A DNA stretch of 64,000 bases, from the NCBI RefSeq assembly GCF_017741815.1, contig NZ_JAGHMF010000004.1, forward strand, positions 124,001 through 188,000, read 5' to 3'. The notes beneath the pieces are model-generated. The model saw only the letters and a program-made list of their open reading frames with translations, did no database searches and had not been told where the DNA came from. Within the stretch, counting starts at the first letter, position 1; each line of letters starts with the position of its first letter. Source of the stretch: Rhizobium sp. 16-488-2b. Its GTDB lineage: Bacteria > Pseudomonadota > Alphaproteobacteria > Rhizobiales > Rhizobiaceae. Both the position numbers and the translations under genes were made by a program. This document shows, piece by piece, positions 45,614 through 53,727 of this stretch.

Positions 45614-47239
45614 ATGAAAGCCTTCGCCGACCTCCTGGACCGCCTGGTCCTGACACCATCCCGCAACGGCAAGCTCAAGCTGCTGACGGACTACTTCCGC
45701 GACACGCCCGACCCCGACCGCGGCTACGGCCTCGCGGCCATCGCCGGCACCCTCGATGTCCGCAACGTCAAGCCCGCCATGCTGCGCGAACTGGCGCTGG
45801 AGCGCATCGACGACGTCCTTTTCCGTTACTCCTACGACTATGTCGGCGATCTCGCCGAAACCATCTCGCTTGTCTGGGACAATGAGCGCGACATAGAGCG
45901 CTCGGCGCTGGCGCAACCGAGGCTGGGCGAGGTGGTGGCTGAGATGAACTCGCTCGGCCGCACGGAGGTGCGCGGCTATGTCCGCGACCTGCTCGACCGC
46001 CTCGACGCCTCCGGCCGCTTCGCCTTCATCAAGCTCGCGACCGGCGCGCTGCGCATCGGCGTCTCCGCGAGGCTTGCCAAGCAGGCGCTGGCCGATCTCG
46101 GTGAACCCGATGTGACCGAGATCGAAACATTGTGGCACGGCCTGCAGCCGCCCTATGAGAGCCTGTTTGCCTGGCTGGAGGGCAAGGGCGGCAAGCCGGT
46201 GCTGGCGACGCCGGCGATCTTCCATTCGGTGATGCTGGCGAACCCGGTGGAAGAGGGCGATCTCACGCAGCTCGACCCGGCCGACTACGCAGCCGAATGG
46301 AAATGGGACGGCATCCGCGTGCAGCTGTCGCGCGCCGGCGATACGAGAAAGATCTACTCCCGCTCCGGCGACGACATCTCCGCCGCCTTTCCCGATATCG
46401 TGGATTCCATCAGCTTCGACGGCGTCATCGACGGCGAGCTTCTGGTCGGCGGCACCGCCCGCTCCAACAGCCCGACCCGCACCTTCTCCGACCTGCAGCA
46501 GCGCCTCAACCGCAAGACCGTGACGCAGAAGATGCAGGACGATTACCCCGCCTTCATAAGGGCTTACGACCTGTTGTTCGACGGCGAGGAGGACGTGCGC
46601 GCCAGGACCTATCTGGAACGCCGCGCGCGCTTGAGCGAAATCGTCGAGCAAGCGCCGCACGAACGCTTCGATCTCTCCGCGCTGGTAGATTTCTCCTCCT
46701 GGGAGGAACTCGACGACCTGCGCTCGACCCCGCCCGATCCCGTCATCGAAGGCGTGATGATCAAGCGCCGCGACAGCGTCTATCAGGCCGGACGGCTGAA
46801 GGGGCCGTGGTTCAAGTGGAAGCGCAACCCCTATAATGTCGACGCCGTGCTGATGTATGCCCAGCGCGGCCATGGAAAGCGCTCAAGCTATTATTCCGAT
46901 TTCACCTTCGGCGTCTGGGCCGAAACGCCCGATGGCGAGCAGCTTGTGCCCGTCGGCAAGGCCTATTTCGGCTTCACCGACGCCGAGCTTGAGATCCTCG
47001 ACAAGTTCGTGCGCAACAACACCACCGAACGCTTCGGCCCGGTGCGGGCCGTGCGCGCCGACAGGGATTTCGGCTTCGTGGTGGAAGTCGCCTTCGAAGG
47101 CATCAACCGTTCCAACCGCCACAAGTCAGGCGTCGCCATGCGCTTCCCCCGCATCTCGCGCCTGCGCCAGGACAAGCCGTCCTACGAGGCCGACCGGCTG
47201 ACGACGCTGGTGGCGATGATTGACGCGAAGGCGGGGTAG
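45614..47239 (+). CDS. ATP-dependent DNA ligase (PP_1105 / TIGR04120 family)
   Basis: A 541-residue ATP-dependent ligase sealing DNA breaks. The N-terminal ligase DNA-binding domain is at about residues 1-190. The adenylation motif EWKWDGIRV, with the active Lys, is near residue 223. Later motifs are DGELLVGG, FDLLFDGEED-like YDLLFDGEED and GVMIKRRDS. The OB-fold domain begins near 415 (YNVDAVLMYAQRGHGKRS). It is distinct from the NAD-dependent LigA. Homologues are annotated as cisplatin-damage-response ligases. The start at 45614 excludes the repeat element upstream. Confidence 0.93.
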   Translation: MKAFADLLDRLVLTPSRNGKLKLLTDYFRDTPDPDRGYGLAAIAGTLDVRNVKPAMLRELALERIDDVLFRYSYDYVGDLAETISLVWDNERDIERSALAQPRLGEVVAEMNSLGRTEVRGYVRDLLDRLDASGRFAFIKLATGALRIGVSARLAKQALADLGEPDVTEIETLWHGLQPPYESLFAWLEGKGGKPVLATPAIFHSVMLANPVEEGDLTQLDPADYAAEWKWDGIRVQLSRAGDTRKIYSRSGDDISAAFPDIVDSISFDGVIDGELLVGGTARSNSPTRTFSDLQQRLNRKTVTQKMQDDYPAFIRAYDLLFDGEEDVRARTYLERRARLSEIVEQAPHERFDLSALVDFSSWEELDDLRSTPPDPVIEGVMIKRRDSVYQAGRLKGPWFKWKRNPYNVDAVLMYAQRGHGKRSSYYSDFTFGVWAETPDGEQLVPVGKAYFGFTDAELEILDKFVRNNTTERFGPVRAVRADRDFGFVVEVAFEGINRSNRHKSGVAMRFPRISRLRQDKPSYEADRLTTLVAMIDAKAG

Positions 47240-47397
47240 GATAGCCCTCAAGTCACCGTTTTCTCGATGATCTCTCCTCATCCCGCATTTTCCTGATGCA
47301 AAATACATCCGACTGTGCATCCTCAACACAATGTGTCTTGGCGTTGATGCGCCGAGGGTGCAAGCATCTATCATGCCGGGGAAGACGGAAGAGTGAG

Positions 47398-48330
47398 ATG
47401 ACATCAGACAACGACCATTCCTTTTCGCGCCAGCGCCGCCTGCTTCTTGGCGGGCTCGCCGGCGCCCTTGTTCTTCCGGCTCTTCCAGGTGTCGCCAATG
47501 CCTTCGACGTTCCGCCCGAGCCGCGCCTGATCACCCGCGATTACGCCAAGGTGCGCAAGCGCTTCCGCACGCGGCTGCTCGAAAAGGGCCCGGCGCCCGA
47601 CAAGTACGAGCCGCTCGATGCACCCGCCAACGCCGAGAAGATTTTCTATCGCTCCGGCTATGGCGGCGAACTGGAGCTGGTTGCCTGGGTTTCGAAGTAT
47701 AAGCGCGAGCGCAAGGCCAAGCCCGGCATTCTCTTCCTGCATGGCGGCAATGCCATGGGCGTCGGCCACTGGAACCTGATGGGCCCCTATATCGACGCCG
47801 GCTTCGTGGTGCTGATGCCGTCGGTGCGCGGCGAAAACGGCCAGGCGGGCAATTTCTCAGGCTTCTATGACGAGGTGGACGACGTGCTCTCCGCCGCAGA
47901 CCGCCTGGCGCATCTGCCGGGTGTCGATGCGAACCGGCTTTTCATCGCCGGCCACAGCATCGGCGGCACGCTCACCATGCTCGCCTCGATGTCAACCCAC
48001 AAGTTCCGCGCCGCAGCCCCGATCTCCGGCAATCCCGACGCCTTCCGCTTCTTCAATCGCTATCCGCAGGATATCCGCTTCGACGACGACAACGCCCACG
48101 AGTTCGAGGTGCGCACGGCGCTGTGCTACGCCCAGAGCTTCAAGTGCCCGGTGCGCGTCGTCCACGGCACGGACGAATCGCATTTCAACGACCGCGCCGG
48201 CCTGCTTGCCAGCCGCGCGCGCTCCGGCGGCGTTCGCATCGAGACGGATACGGCCAAGGGCGGCCACACCTCCGCCTTGCCCGAGGAAATCGAGCAGAGC
48301 ATCCGCTTCTTCCACGGCGTGGCGGCCTGA
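47398..48330 (+). CDS. Exported alpha/beta hydrolase (prolyl-oligopeptidase-like)
   Basis: A 310-residue protein. A signal with RQRR followed by LLLGGLAGALVLPALPGVANA suggests Tat- or Sec-dependent export. The alpha/beta hydrolase domain has LFLHGGNAMG (oxyanion region), the nucleophile elbow GHSIGG near residue 185 and GGHTS with the catalytic His near the C-terminus. It resembles S9-peptidase/dienelactone-hydrolase-like enzymes; the substrate is unknown. GAAGAGTGAG precedes the ATG at 47398. Confidence 0.85.
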   Translation: MTSDNDHSFSRQRRLLLGGLAGALVLPALPGVANAFDVPPEPRLITRDYAKVRKRFRTRLLEKGPAPDKYEPLDAPANAEKIFYRSGYGGELELVAWVSKYKRERKAKPGILFLHGGNAMGVGHWNLMGPYIDAGFVVLMPSVRGENGQAGNFSGFYDEVDDVLSAADRLAHLPGVDANRLFIAGHSIGGTLTMLASMSTHKFRAAAPISGNPDAFRFFNRYPQDIRFDDDNAHEFEVRTALCYAQSFKCPVRVVHGTDESHFNDRAGLLASRARSGGVRIETDTAKGGHTSALPEEIEQSIRFFHGVAA

Positions 48331-48430
48331 TCGCATCAGTGTGTTAGCGCTGGCCGAAAGCTTCGCGCCAGCCGCGCATGCCATCCTCGCGGCAGCTATA
48401 AATGTCGCTGTTATCGATGAGGGTGGTTTC

Positions 48431-49267
48431 ATGAAGGGTCTAAGCCGGTTGTCGGCCATGTCGGGGCTTGTGTTGGCGGCCCTGTCGCTTGGCGGCTGCA
48501 ACATTCTCGTGCCCGATACCGGCGCCACCGATCCGGCCCGTTTCGTGCAGGAAACCTATCCTGTCTTCTACAAGCCGCCGGGCATCGATCCCGATCGCGT
48601 CCGCCCGGTCAATGCGCCGATTCCGCAGCGCCCCGGCGTCCCGGCGACGATCTACAACCAGACCTACGGCATCCCCGGTGCCACCCAGATGCGCACCTAC
48701 GGCATGCCGTTGATCAATCCCGTCAGCGCCGCGATGTATGGCGAGGTCAGGGACAACGACTTTACGCTGCCTGCCATTCCCGTCAGCCGCGTCGATCCTG
48801 TATATATGCGCCAGGAGGTCGATTACCCCTCGACTGAAAAGCCAGGCACCATCGTCGTCAACACCAAGACCAAGCACCTCTATTTCATCGAGCCGGGTGG
48901 CAAGGCCATGCGCTATGGTGTCGGTCTCGGCCGCGAAGGCTATGCCTGGTCTGGCCGTGGCGTCATCCAGTGGAAGCAGAAATGGCCGCGCTGGACGCCG
49001 CCCGATGAAATGGTCAAGCGCCAGCCCGATGTCCGCTCGTTTTCGGCGGCAAACGGCGGCATGAACCCCGGTCTTGGAAATCCGCTCGGCGCGCGCGCCA
49101 TGTATATCTTCAAGAATGGCGAGGATACGCTCTACCGAATCCACGGAACGCCCGATTGGGAGTCGATCGGCAAGTCCACCTCGTCGGGCTGCGTGCGCAT
49201 GATGAACCAGGACGTCATCGATCTCTACGACCGCGTTTCGGCCAAGTCCGAGATCGTGGTGATGTAG
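48431..49267 (+). CDS. L,D-transpeptidase lipoprotein (YkuD)
   Basis: A 278-residue cell-wall enzyme forming 3-3 peptidoglycan cross-links or attaching proteins to peptidoglycan. The lipoprotein signal is KGLSRLSAMSGLVLAALSLGGC. The YkuD domain occupies about residues 135-275, with HGTPDWESIGKSTSSGCVRM carrying the catalytic His and Cys. A proline-rich linker of about 100 residues precedes it. The start at 48431 was chosen for the signal peptide. It is a close paralogue of the next gene. Confidence 0.93.
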   Translation: MKGLSRLSAMSGLVLAALSLGGCNILVPDTGATDPARFVQETYPVFYKPPGIDPDRVRPVNAPIPQRPGVPATIYNQTYGIPGATQMRTYGMPLINPVSAAMYGEVRDNDFTLPAIPVSRVDPVYMRQEVDYPSTEKPGTIVVNTKTKHLYFIEPGGKAMRYGVGLGREGYAWSGRGVIQWKQKWPRWTPPDEMVKRQPDVRSFSAANGGMNPGLGNPLGARAMYIFKNGEDTLYRIHGTPDWESIGKSTSSGCVRMMNQDVIDLYDRVSAKSEIVVM

Positions 49268-49436
49268 CCGCGCAACAGGCGGCGTGAGAACGTCGCCGCA
49301 AGCGGGCACACGTCTTCGTGAGGTTCTGGTTTATTTAGCATAACGGGATAGATTCCTTGAATTGTGACTAGCGTTGAACAACCCTCCAGGAAACGACGTT
49401 CGCCGTTTCCGCGCTTAAGGAAAATTGACCCTCGTT

Positions 49437-50162
49437 ATGAGCTTTGACAAATCCATATCCCGCCGCAACTTTCTATCGCTTTCAGCGGTAACCGCGGCAT
49501 CGGCGCTGGCAGGGTGTGCCTCCACCTCGGGCACGAGCCCGTCGTACGGCCAGCCAATGGCATTCCCGAATCCGATCCGTGCCTTCCAGACGACGCCGGC
49601 GCCCACCGATGCCGAGCTCGCTGTCATGTACGGCCCGGTCGAGGATGGCGGCTTCCTCATCCCGCCGGTTCCCTACCAGCAGATCGATCCGCGCTACTAT
49701 CGCCAGCAGGTCATCGATCCGACCGGCGAGCGCCCCGGCACCATCGTCGTCGATACCCCCTCGCGCTTCCTCTATCTCGTCCAGCCGGGCGGGACCGCGA
49801 TGCGCTACGGCGTGGGTATCGGTCGCGAAGGCTTCGCCTGGCAGGGCGATGGCGTCATCCAGTGGCGTCAGAAGTGGCCGCGCTGGAAGCCACCGAATGA
49901 GATGGTCGCCCGTCAGCCGGAACTCGTGAAATACTCGATCGAGAACGGCGGCATGGAGCCGGGTCTGAAGAACCCGCTCGGCGCCCGCGCGCTCTACATC
50001 TTCTCCGGCGGCCAGGACACGCTCTACCGCCTGCACGGCAATCCGGACTGGCGCTCGATCGGCAAAGCCGTATCGTCGGGCTGCGTGCGCCTGCTGAACC
50101 AGGACATCATCGACCTCTACGACCGCGTGCCGACCAAGGCGCCGATCGTCGTCAAGCAGTAA
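49437..50162 (+). CDS. L,D-transpeptidase lipoprotein (YkuD), Tat-type signal
   Basis: A 241-residue paralogue of the preceding gene. The signal SRRNFLSLSAVTAASALAGC combines a twin-Arg motif with a lipobox. The YkuD domain (about residues 95-240) has HGNPDWRSIGKAVSSGCVRL with the catalytic His and Cys. The linker is shorter than in the neighbour. AAGGAAA lies 13 bases before the ATG at 49437. A strong terminator follows. The tandem pair suggests duplication. Confidence 0.93.
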   Translation: MSFDKSISRRNFLSLSAVTAASALAGCASTSGTSPSYGQPMAFPNPIRAFQTTPAPTDAELAVMYGPVEDGGFLIPPVPYQQIDPRYYRQQVIDPTGERPGTIVVDTPSRFLYLVQPGGTAMRYGVGIGREGFAWQGDGVIQWRQKWPRWKPPNEMVARQPELVKYSIENGGMEPGLKNPLGARALYIFSGGQDTLYRLHGNPDWRSIGKAVSSGCVRLLNQDIIDLYDRVPTKAPIVVKQ

Positions 50163-50173
50163 GCTATGTCTTC

Positions 50174-50202
50174 GTCTCTCCCCGATCAGGGGAGAGACTT
50201 TT
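50174..50202 (+). terminator. Terminator after the L,D-transpeptidase pair
   Basis: GTCTCTCCCC and GGGGAGAGAC form a perfect 10-bp stem around GATCA, followed by four T. It starts 12 bases after the stop codon. Confidence 0.88.
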
Positions 50203-50246
50203 CGCGCCGGCCCCAAGGCTCCTTGGCTGTGCGCGCCAAGCACTCC

Positions 50247-50474
50247 TTATCCCCAGAATGCCGATCTCGCCGCCTCCGTCATCGCGTCCGAGCGTGACAC
50301 GCCGATATCCTTGAGTTCGTCATCGCTGAGTTCGCTGAGCGCCGCCCTGCCGCGTCGCTTCCGGCAGCGTGTCTCGATGCTTTCCATGAGGTTTCGCGCC
50401 GCCTCCGCAAGCGTCGCCAACAATCCCGCCACGCGCGGTTGGCTTGCTCTTTCGTCCGATGTGTCGGTCGCCAT
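50247..50474 (-). CDS. DUF1127 small protein
   Basis: A 75-residue protein whose C-terminal half is the DUF1127 domain: RKRRGRAALSELSDDELKDIGVSRSDAM, an Arg-rich helix then the conserved LSDDELKDIG. Members in Agrobacterium and Rhodobacter affect phosphate/carbon metabolism and sRNA turnover. The ATG at 50474 follows CGGAGA; a TTG 18 codons upstream was rejected. It is divergent from a LysR gene. Confidence 0.85.
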   Translation of the reverse strand: MATDTSDERASQPRVAGLLATLAEAARNLMESIETRCRKRRGRAALSELSDDELKDIGVSRSDAMTEAARSAFWG

Positions 50475-50542
50475 CTCTTCTGTCTCCGTATTGGCCTCTC
50501 CCGACAATGCGCTGGATATATCCTGCAATGAAGCTTATGCAT

Positions 50543-50559
50543 CTTATGCAAACCATAAG
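50543..50559. promoter_or_regulatory. Candidate LysR operator
   Basis: CTTATG-CAAAC-CATAAG is a perfect inverted repeat 11 bases before the LysR ATG. An extra copy of CTTATGCA lies at 50534-50541. The layout fits LysR binding in a divergent promoter. Confidence 0.6.
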
Positions 50560-50570
50560 AGAAACTTCGC

Positions 50571-51449
50571 ATGGCGTTCGGCTTCGACCAGCTGCAGACC
50601 TTCATTCACATCGCCGAACTCGGAAGCTTCACCGCCGCCGCCGACAAGGCGGGTGTGACCCAGCCGGCGGTCAGCCTGCAGATCAAGCTCCTGGAACAAC
50701 GCCTCGGCGTGCGCCTGATCGAGCGCGTCGGGCGCCGCGCGCAGCCGACGGCGGCCGGTCTTGAGTTTCTCGACCATGCGCGGCGGATCATGCGGGAACT
50801 GGCCGATGCCGAGGAGGCGATGACGCCGCACAGGAATGGCGAGAGCGGCCGTGTGCGCATCGGCAGCGGCGCCACGGCTTCCATCCATCTGCTGCCGCTG
50901 GCAATCTCGCGCGCTAGGAAGAAAATGCCCGGGCTCGAAATCACCGTCCGCATCGGCAACACCGACGATATCCTGCGCGATCTCGAGACCAATGCGCTCG
51001 ACGTCGCGGTCGTCACGCTGCCGGCGCCCGGCCGCTCTTTCGAGGTCGAGGCCTTCTATGATGACGAACTGATGGTGGTCGCGCCGCGCGGCTCGGCCAT
51101 CCCGGATGGCGGCCCGGACGCGGCCTTCGTCAACGCCAAGCCGCTGCTGCTCTATGACGGCGGCAACACGAGGCGGACCATCGATGAATGGATGGGGCAG
51201 GCCGGTCTGGTCGCCCGTCCTGTCATGGAGTTCGGCAGCGTCGAGGCCATCAAGGAGCTGGTGGCGGCCGGCCTCGGCTGGTCGGTCCTGCCCGGACTGG
51301 CGCTGAAGCGCGACCGCGCCGGCTTCCTCGAAACAGCACCCGTCAATCCGCCGCTGGTGCGCAAGCTCGGAATGGTCGTGCGCCGCGACAAGCATCTGAG
51401 CCGGGGCCTGCGGGAAATGATGAAATCACTGCGCGAGGCCGGGTCGTAA
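50571..51449 (+). CDS. LysR-family transcriptional regulator
   Basis: A 292-residue LysR protein. The helix-turn-helix is at residues 5-65 (LQTFIHIAELGSFTAAADKAGVTQPAVSLQIKLLEQRLGVRL). The periplasmic-binding-like effector domain starts near 90 (GRVRIGSGATASIHLLPLAIS). It is divergent from the DUF1127 gene, which may be a target. The effector is unknown. Confidence 0.92.
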   Translation: MAFGFDQLQTFIHIAELGSFTAAADKAGVTQPAVSLQIKLLEQRLGVRLIERVGRRAQPTAAGLEFLDHARRIMRELADAEEAMTPHRNGESGRVRIGSGATASIHLLPLAISRARKKMPGLEITVRIGNTDDILRDLETNALDVAVVTLPAPGRSFEVEAFYDDELMVVAPRGSAIPDGGPDAAFVNAKPLLLYDGGNTRRTIDEWMGQAGLVARPVMEFGSVEAIKELVAAGLGWSVLPGLALKRDRAGFLETAPVNPPLVRKLGMVVRRDKHLSRGLREMMKSLREAGS

Positions 51450-51478
51450 AGCTACCATCGACGGGTTACGGCAAGCCT

Positions 51479-52189
51479 CTATGCCGTCGGCTCCGCGATC
51501 CCATGGATCTGGCGGATCTCGGCGGCGACGAGCTCCTGCAGGCGCCAGAGGTTTCGGTCGTGGATGCCGAAATTCTCCAGATGCGTGACGGTGTTGTAGA
51601 GATACTCGGCGCAGGAGCCGACATAACCGCAGGCGCGCGCCAGCGTGGCGGCCACCAGGGGCAGGGGCTGCTTGCGATAGATGCGGTTGCCTGTCGGCCC
51701 GATCCAGAAACCCAGCGCCCGGGCCCGGCCCTCGGGCGTCTTCACCGGCAGCCAGCGGATGGTGTCGATGTGCTCGCGGTCGCTGATCTCGCGGCGCAGC
51801 AGCCGGGAAATCTGCGCCGCGCGGTCTCCCTTGGGTAGCCGGTACATCATGCCATCGCATTGTCCGCCGCGATCGAGCGCCATCATCAGCCCGGCCTGCT
51901 CGGGCGAACCGCGCCAGCTCTTGATCTCCAGACAGAACGAGCGGTGCCAGCCGAGAGCCGTCGCGCGGCTCTGGTCGACGAACTCGAATTCCGGTTTCCA
52001 GATCAGCGAGCCGTAGGCGAAGACCCAGAGCGGTTCGTCGCCACTCTCTTCCGTCAGCCGCGCGGTGAGCGAGGCGAAATCGTCGTCCGTCAGCGTCGTG
52101 CGACGCGGATCCGGGCCGGGATCGACCTCTTCGCGATAGCAGAGTTGGACAAGATCGGGTGTGAGGCACATGGTGCGTGGTTTGGGCAT
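51479..52189 (-). CDS. ChaC-like gamma-glutamylcyclotransferase
   Basis: A 236-residue enzyme of the ChaC family, which cleaves glutathione to 5-oxoproline and Cys-Gly. The substrate-binding loop is WVFAYGSLIWKPEF near residue 55; further family segments are LGWHRSFCLEI, GGQCDGMMYRLP and CGYVGSCAEYLYNTVTHLENFGI. The start at 52189 was chosen at the first ATG after a ribosome-site-like GCGAG; upstream extension is possible. It converges on the LysR gene. Confidence 0.88.
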   Translation of the reverse strand: MPKPRTMCLTPDLVQLCYREEVDPGPDPRRTTLTDDDFASLTARLTEESGDEPLWVFAYGSLIWKPEFEFVDQSRATALGWHRSFCLEIKSWRGSPEQAGLMMALDRGGQCDGMMYRLPKGDRAAQISRLLRREISDREHIDTIRWLPVKTPEGRARALGFWIGPTGNRIYRKQPLPLVAATLARACGYVGSCAEYLYNTVTHLENFGIHDRNLWRLQELVAAEIRQIHGIAEPTA

Positions 52190-52303
52190 GACATCTCGCA
52201 ATTCCTCCCGACTGAACTGCGCGAACAGGCGTCGCGGCCTTAAAATTCGCAAACTATCCCTCGGAGTCAACCCGCTTGTCGACTGAGCGATGGAATGGGG
52301 CGG

Positions 52304-52786
52304 CTACCGCATCTCGGTCAGGTTGCCGCGCAGGCCCTGCAGCTTCTCGCGAATGTCGGCCATCTCTTCGAGCGTGCAGCCGATCGCCTGGCCGATCTCT
52401 CCCATGATGTCATCCACCTGCGAGCGCATCGCGTCGCCCTCAGCCGTCAGCGTCACGATCACCTGCCGCTCGTCCTTGGGGTCGCGGGTGCGCACGATCA
52501 GCCCGCTCTGCTCAAGGCGCTTCAACAGCGGAGACAGCGTGCCCGAATCAAGATCGAGCTGCTCGCCGATCGTCTTCACCGGCAGCGCCGACTTCTCCCA
52601 CAAAACGAGCATGACGAGATACTGCGGATAGGTGAGGCCCACCTTGTCGAGGATCGGCTTGTAGGCGCGCGTAAAGGCATGCGCCGTCGAATAGACCGCG
52701 AAACAGAGCTGCCGCTCCAGCCGCTTTTCCTCTTCCGGAATTTTCATCGTCTTGGTCGCCGTCTTCGTCGTATGGGCTTTGGTCAT
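52304..52786 (-). CDS. ohrR: OhrR organic-peroxide-sensing MarR repressor
   Basis: A 160-residue MarR-family repressor. RQLCFAVYSTAHAFTRAYKPIL contains the peroxide-sensing Cys28 and the Tyr residues that define OhrR. The winged helix follows (DKVGLTYPQYLVMLVLWE, LDLDSGTLSPLLKRLEQSGLIVRTRD). It is divergent from ohr with two palindromes in the shared promoter. Oxidation of the Cys is expected to release DNA. GGGGAAAG precedes the ATG at 52786. Confidence 0.94.
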   Translation of the reverse strand: MTKAHTTKTATKTMKIPEEEKRLERQLCFAVYSTAHAFTRAYKPILDKVGLTYPQYLVMLVLWEKSALPVKTIGEQLDLDSGTLSPLLKRLEQSGLIVRTRDPKDERQVIVTLTAEGDAMRSQVDDIMGEIGQAIGCTLEEMADIREKLQGLRGNLTEMR

Positions 52787-52830
52787 CGTCTTTCCCCGAT
52801 ACCCGTATTGTCGTCTTTTCGGATTTCGAA

Positions 52831-52867
52831 TGCAATTTGCAAAATTCACTTGCGTACAATTTAATTG
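52831..52867. promoter_or_regulatory. OhrR operators between ohrR and ohr
   Basis: Two 11-bp perfect palindromes lie 26 bp apart centre to centre: TGCAATTTGCA at 52831-52841 and CAATTTAATTG at 52857-52867, the latter within TACAATTTAATTG, which resembles known OhrR boxes. They occupy the middle of the 120-bp divergent region. Confidence 0.72.
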
Positions 52868-52906
52868 CGCGATATACAAAATCCAACCCCAACAAAGGAG
52901 ACTCAC

Positions 52907-53329
52907 ATGCCGATCCTCTACACAACCAAAGCTTCCGCCACCGGTGGCCGCGCTGGCCGCGCCGTTTCCGAAAACGGCGTTCTCGATGTCACGCTGACGG
53001 TTCCGAAGGAACTTGGCGGCGACGGCGCCACCGGCACCAACCCGGAACAGCTCTTCGCGGCCGGCTACTCGGCCTGCTTCCTCGGTGCTCTGAAATTTGT
53101 CGCGGGCCAGCAGAAGGTCAAGATTCCAGAAGACACGACCGTATCGGCCACCGTCGGCATCGGCCCGCGTGAAGATGGCGGCGGCTTCGGCATCGAAGTG
53201 GCGCTGACGGTCAACATTCCGGGCCTCGACAAGCCGACCGCTGAAAAGCTGGCCGCCGCCGCCCACATCGTATGCCCCTACAGTCACGCCATGCGCACCT
53301 CCACGGAAGTGCCGGTGACCGTCGCCTGA
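52907..53329 (+). CDS. ohr: Organic hydroperoxide resistance protein
   Basis: A 140-residue thiol peroxidase of the Ohr/OsmC family reducing organic hydroperoxides. The two redox Cys are Cys57 (GYSACFLGAL) and Cys123 (HIVCPYSHAMR). The N-terminus (PILYTTKASATGGRAG) and GTNPEQLFAAGYSACF are typical of Ohr rather than OsmC. AAAGGAG precedes the ATG. A strong terminator follows, so it is monocistronic and under the adjacent ohrR. Confidence 0.97.
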   Translation: MPILYTTKASATGGRAGRAVSENGVLDVTLTVPKELGGDGATGTNPEQLFAAGYSACFLGALKFVAGQQKVKIPEDTTVSATVGIGPREDGGGFGIEVALTVNIPGLDKPTAEKLAAAAHIVCPYSHAMRTSTEVPVTVA

Positions 53330-53355
53330 TAAGGCCGCACCTGATACCGACTGCC

Positions 53356-53390
53356 AAAGCGTCGTGCTCTTCGGAGTGCGGCGCTTTTTT
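53356..53390 (+). terminator. Terminator after ohr
   Basis: A 14-15 bp stem beginning AAAGCG and closing with CGCTTTT carries a C(TTCG)G tetraloop and ends in six T. Confidence 0.88.
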
Positions 53391-53727
53391 GCTGTTTACG
53401 GGCGCGATTCAGCGCACCCGGATTTTGAACATGTTCTAATATTCTGTTAAAGAGTGCTCACTATCTCATCATACCAGTTGACGAGTGGTGGCTAATTTGA
53501 CAGAAATATGTTGCTCGCTAGGGGAGGAGGCATGTCCGTTGGGGCTCGTGCAGCAAGGCGCATTCGGTAAACGGGCGCGATCAGTTGCACAAGTATCGGA
53601 CATAGGAGACCGACTTTCGCGGTAGGGCTAGAGATCAACATCCAGCATTCCCGACACAACGGGGCTGCATAGCGCAAGTCGCACTCGTAGGCTCGATGGG
53701 CCGCAGCGGTCTTGTCGGGAGGACTAT
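53391..53727 (+). other. Gene-free region upstream of the MFS gene
   Basis: These 337 bases contain no supportable gene. Visible signals are the palindrome GAACATGTTC at 53427-53436 and TTGACA at 53497-53502 without a convincing -10. Codon structure and GC look non-coding. It may be a long leader or a decayed gene. Confidence 0.5.

Noticed and set aside
47867..48430. N-terminal extension of the first L,D-transpeptidase back to 47867
   Set aside because: The extension overlaps the hydrolase gene in another frame and would bury the lipoprotein signal at residue 189.
53427..53436. GAACATGTTC as a LexA box
   Set aside because: Alphaproteobacterial LexA sites are GTTC-N7-GTTC direct repeats, and the downstream gene is a transporter.
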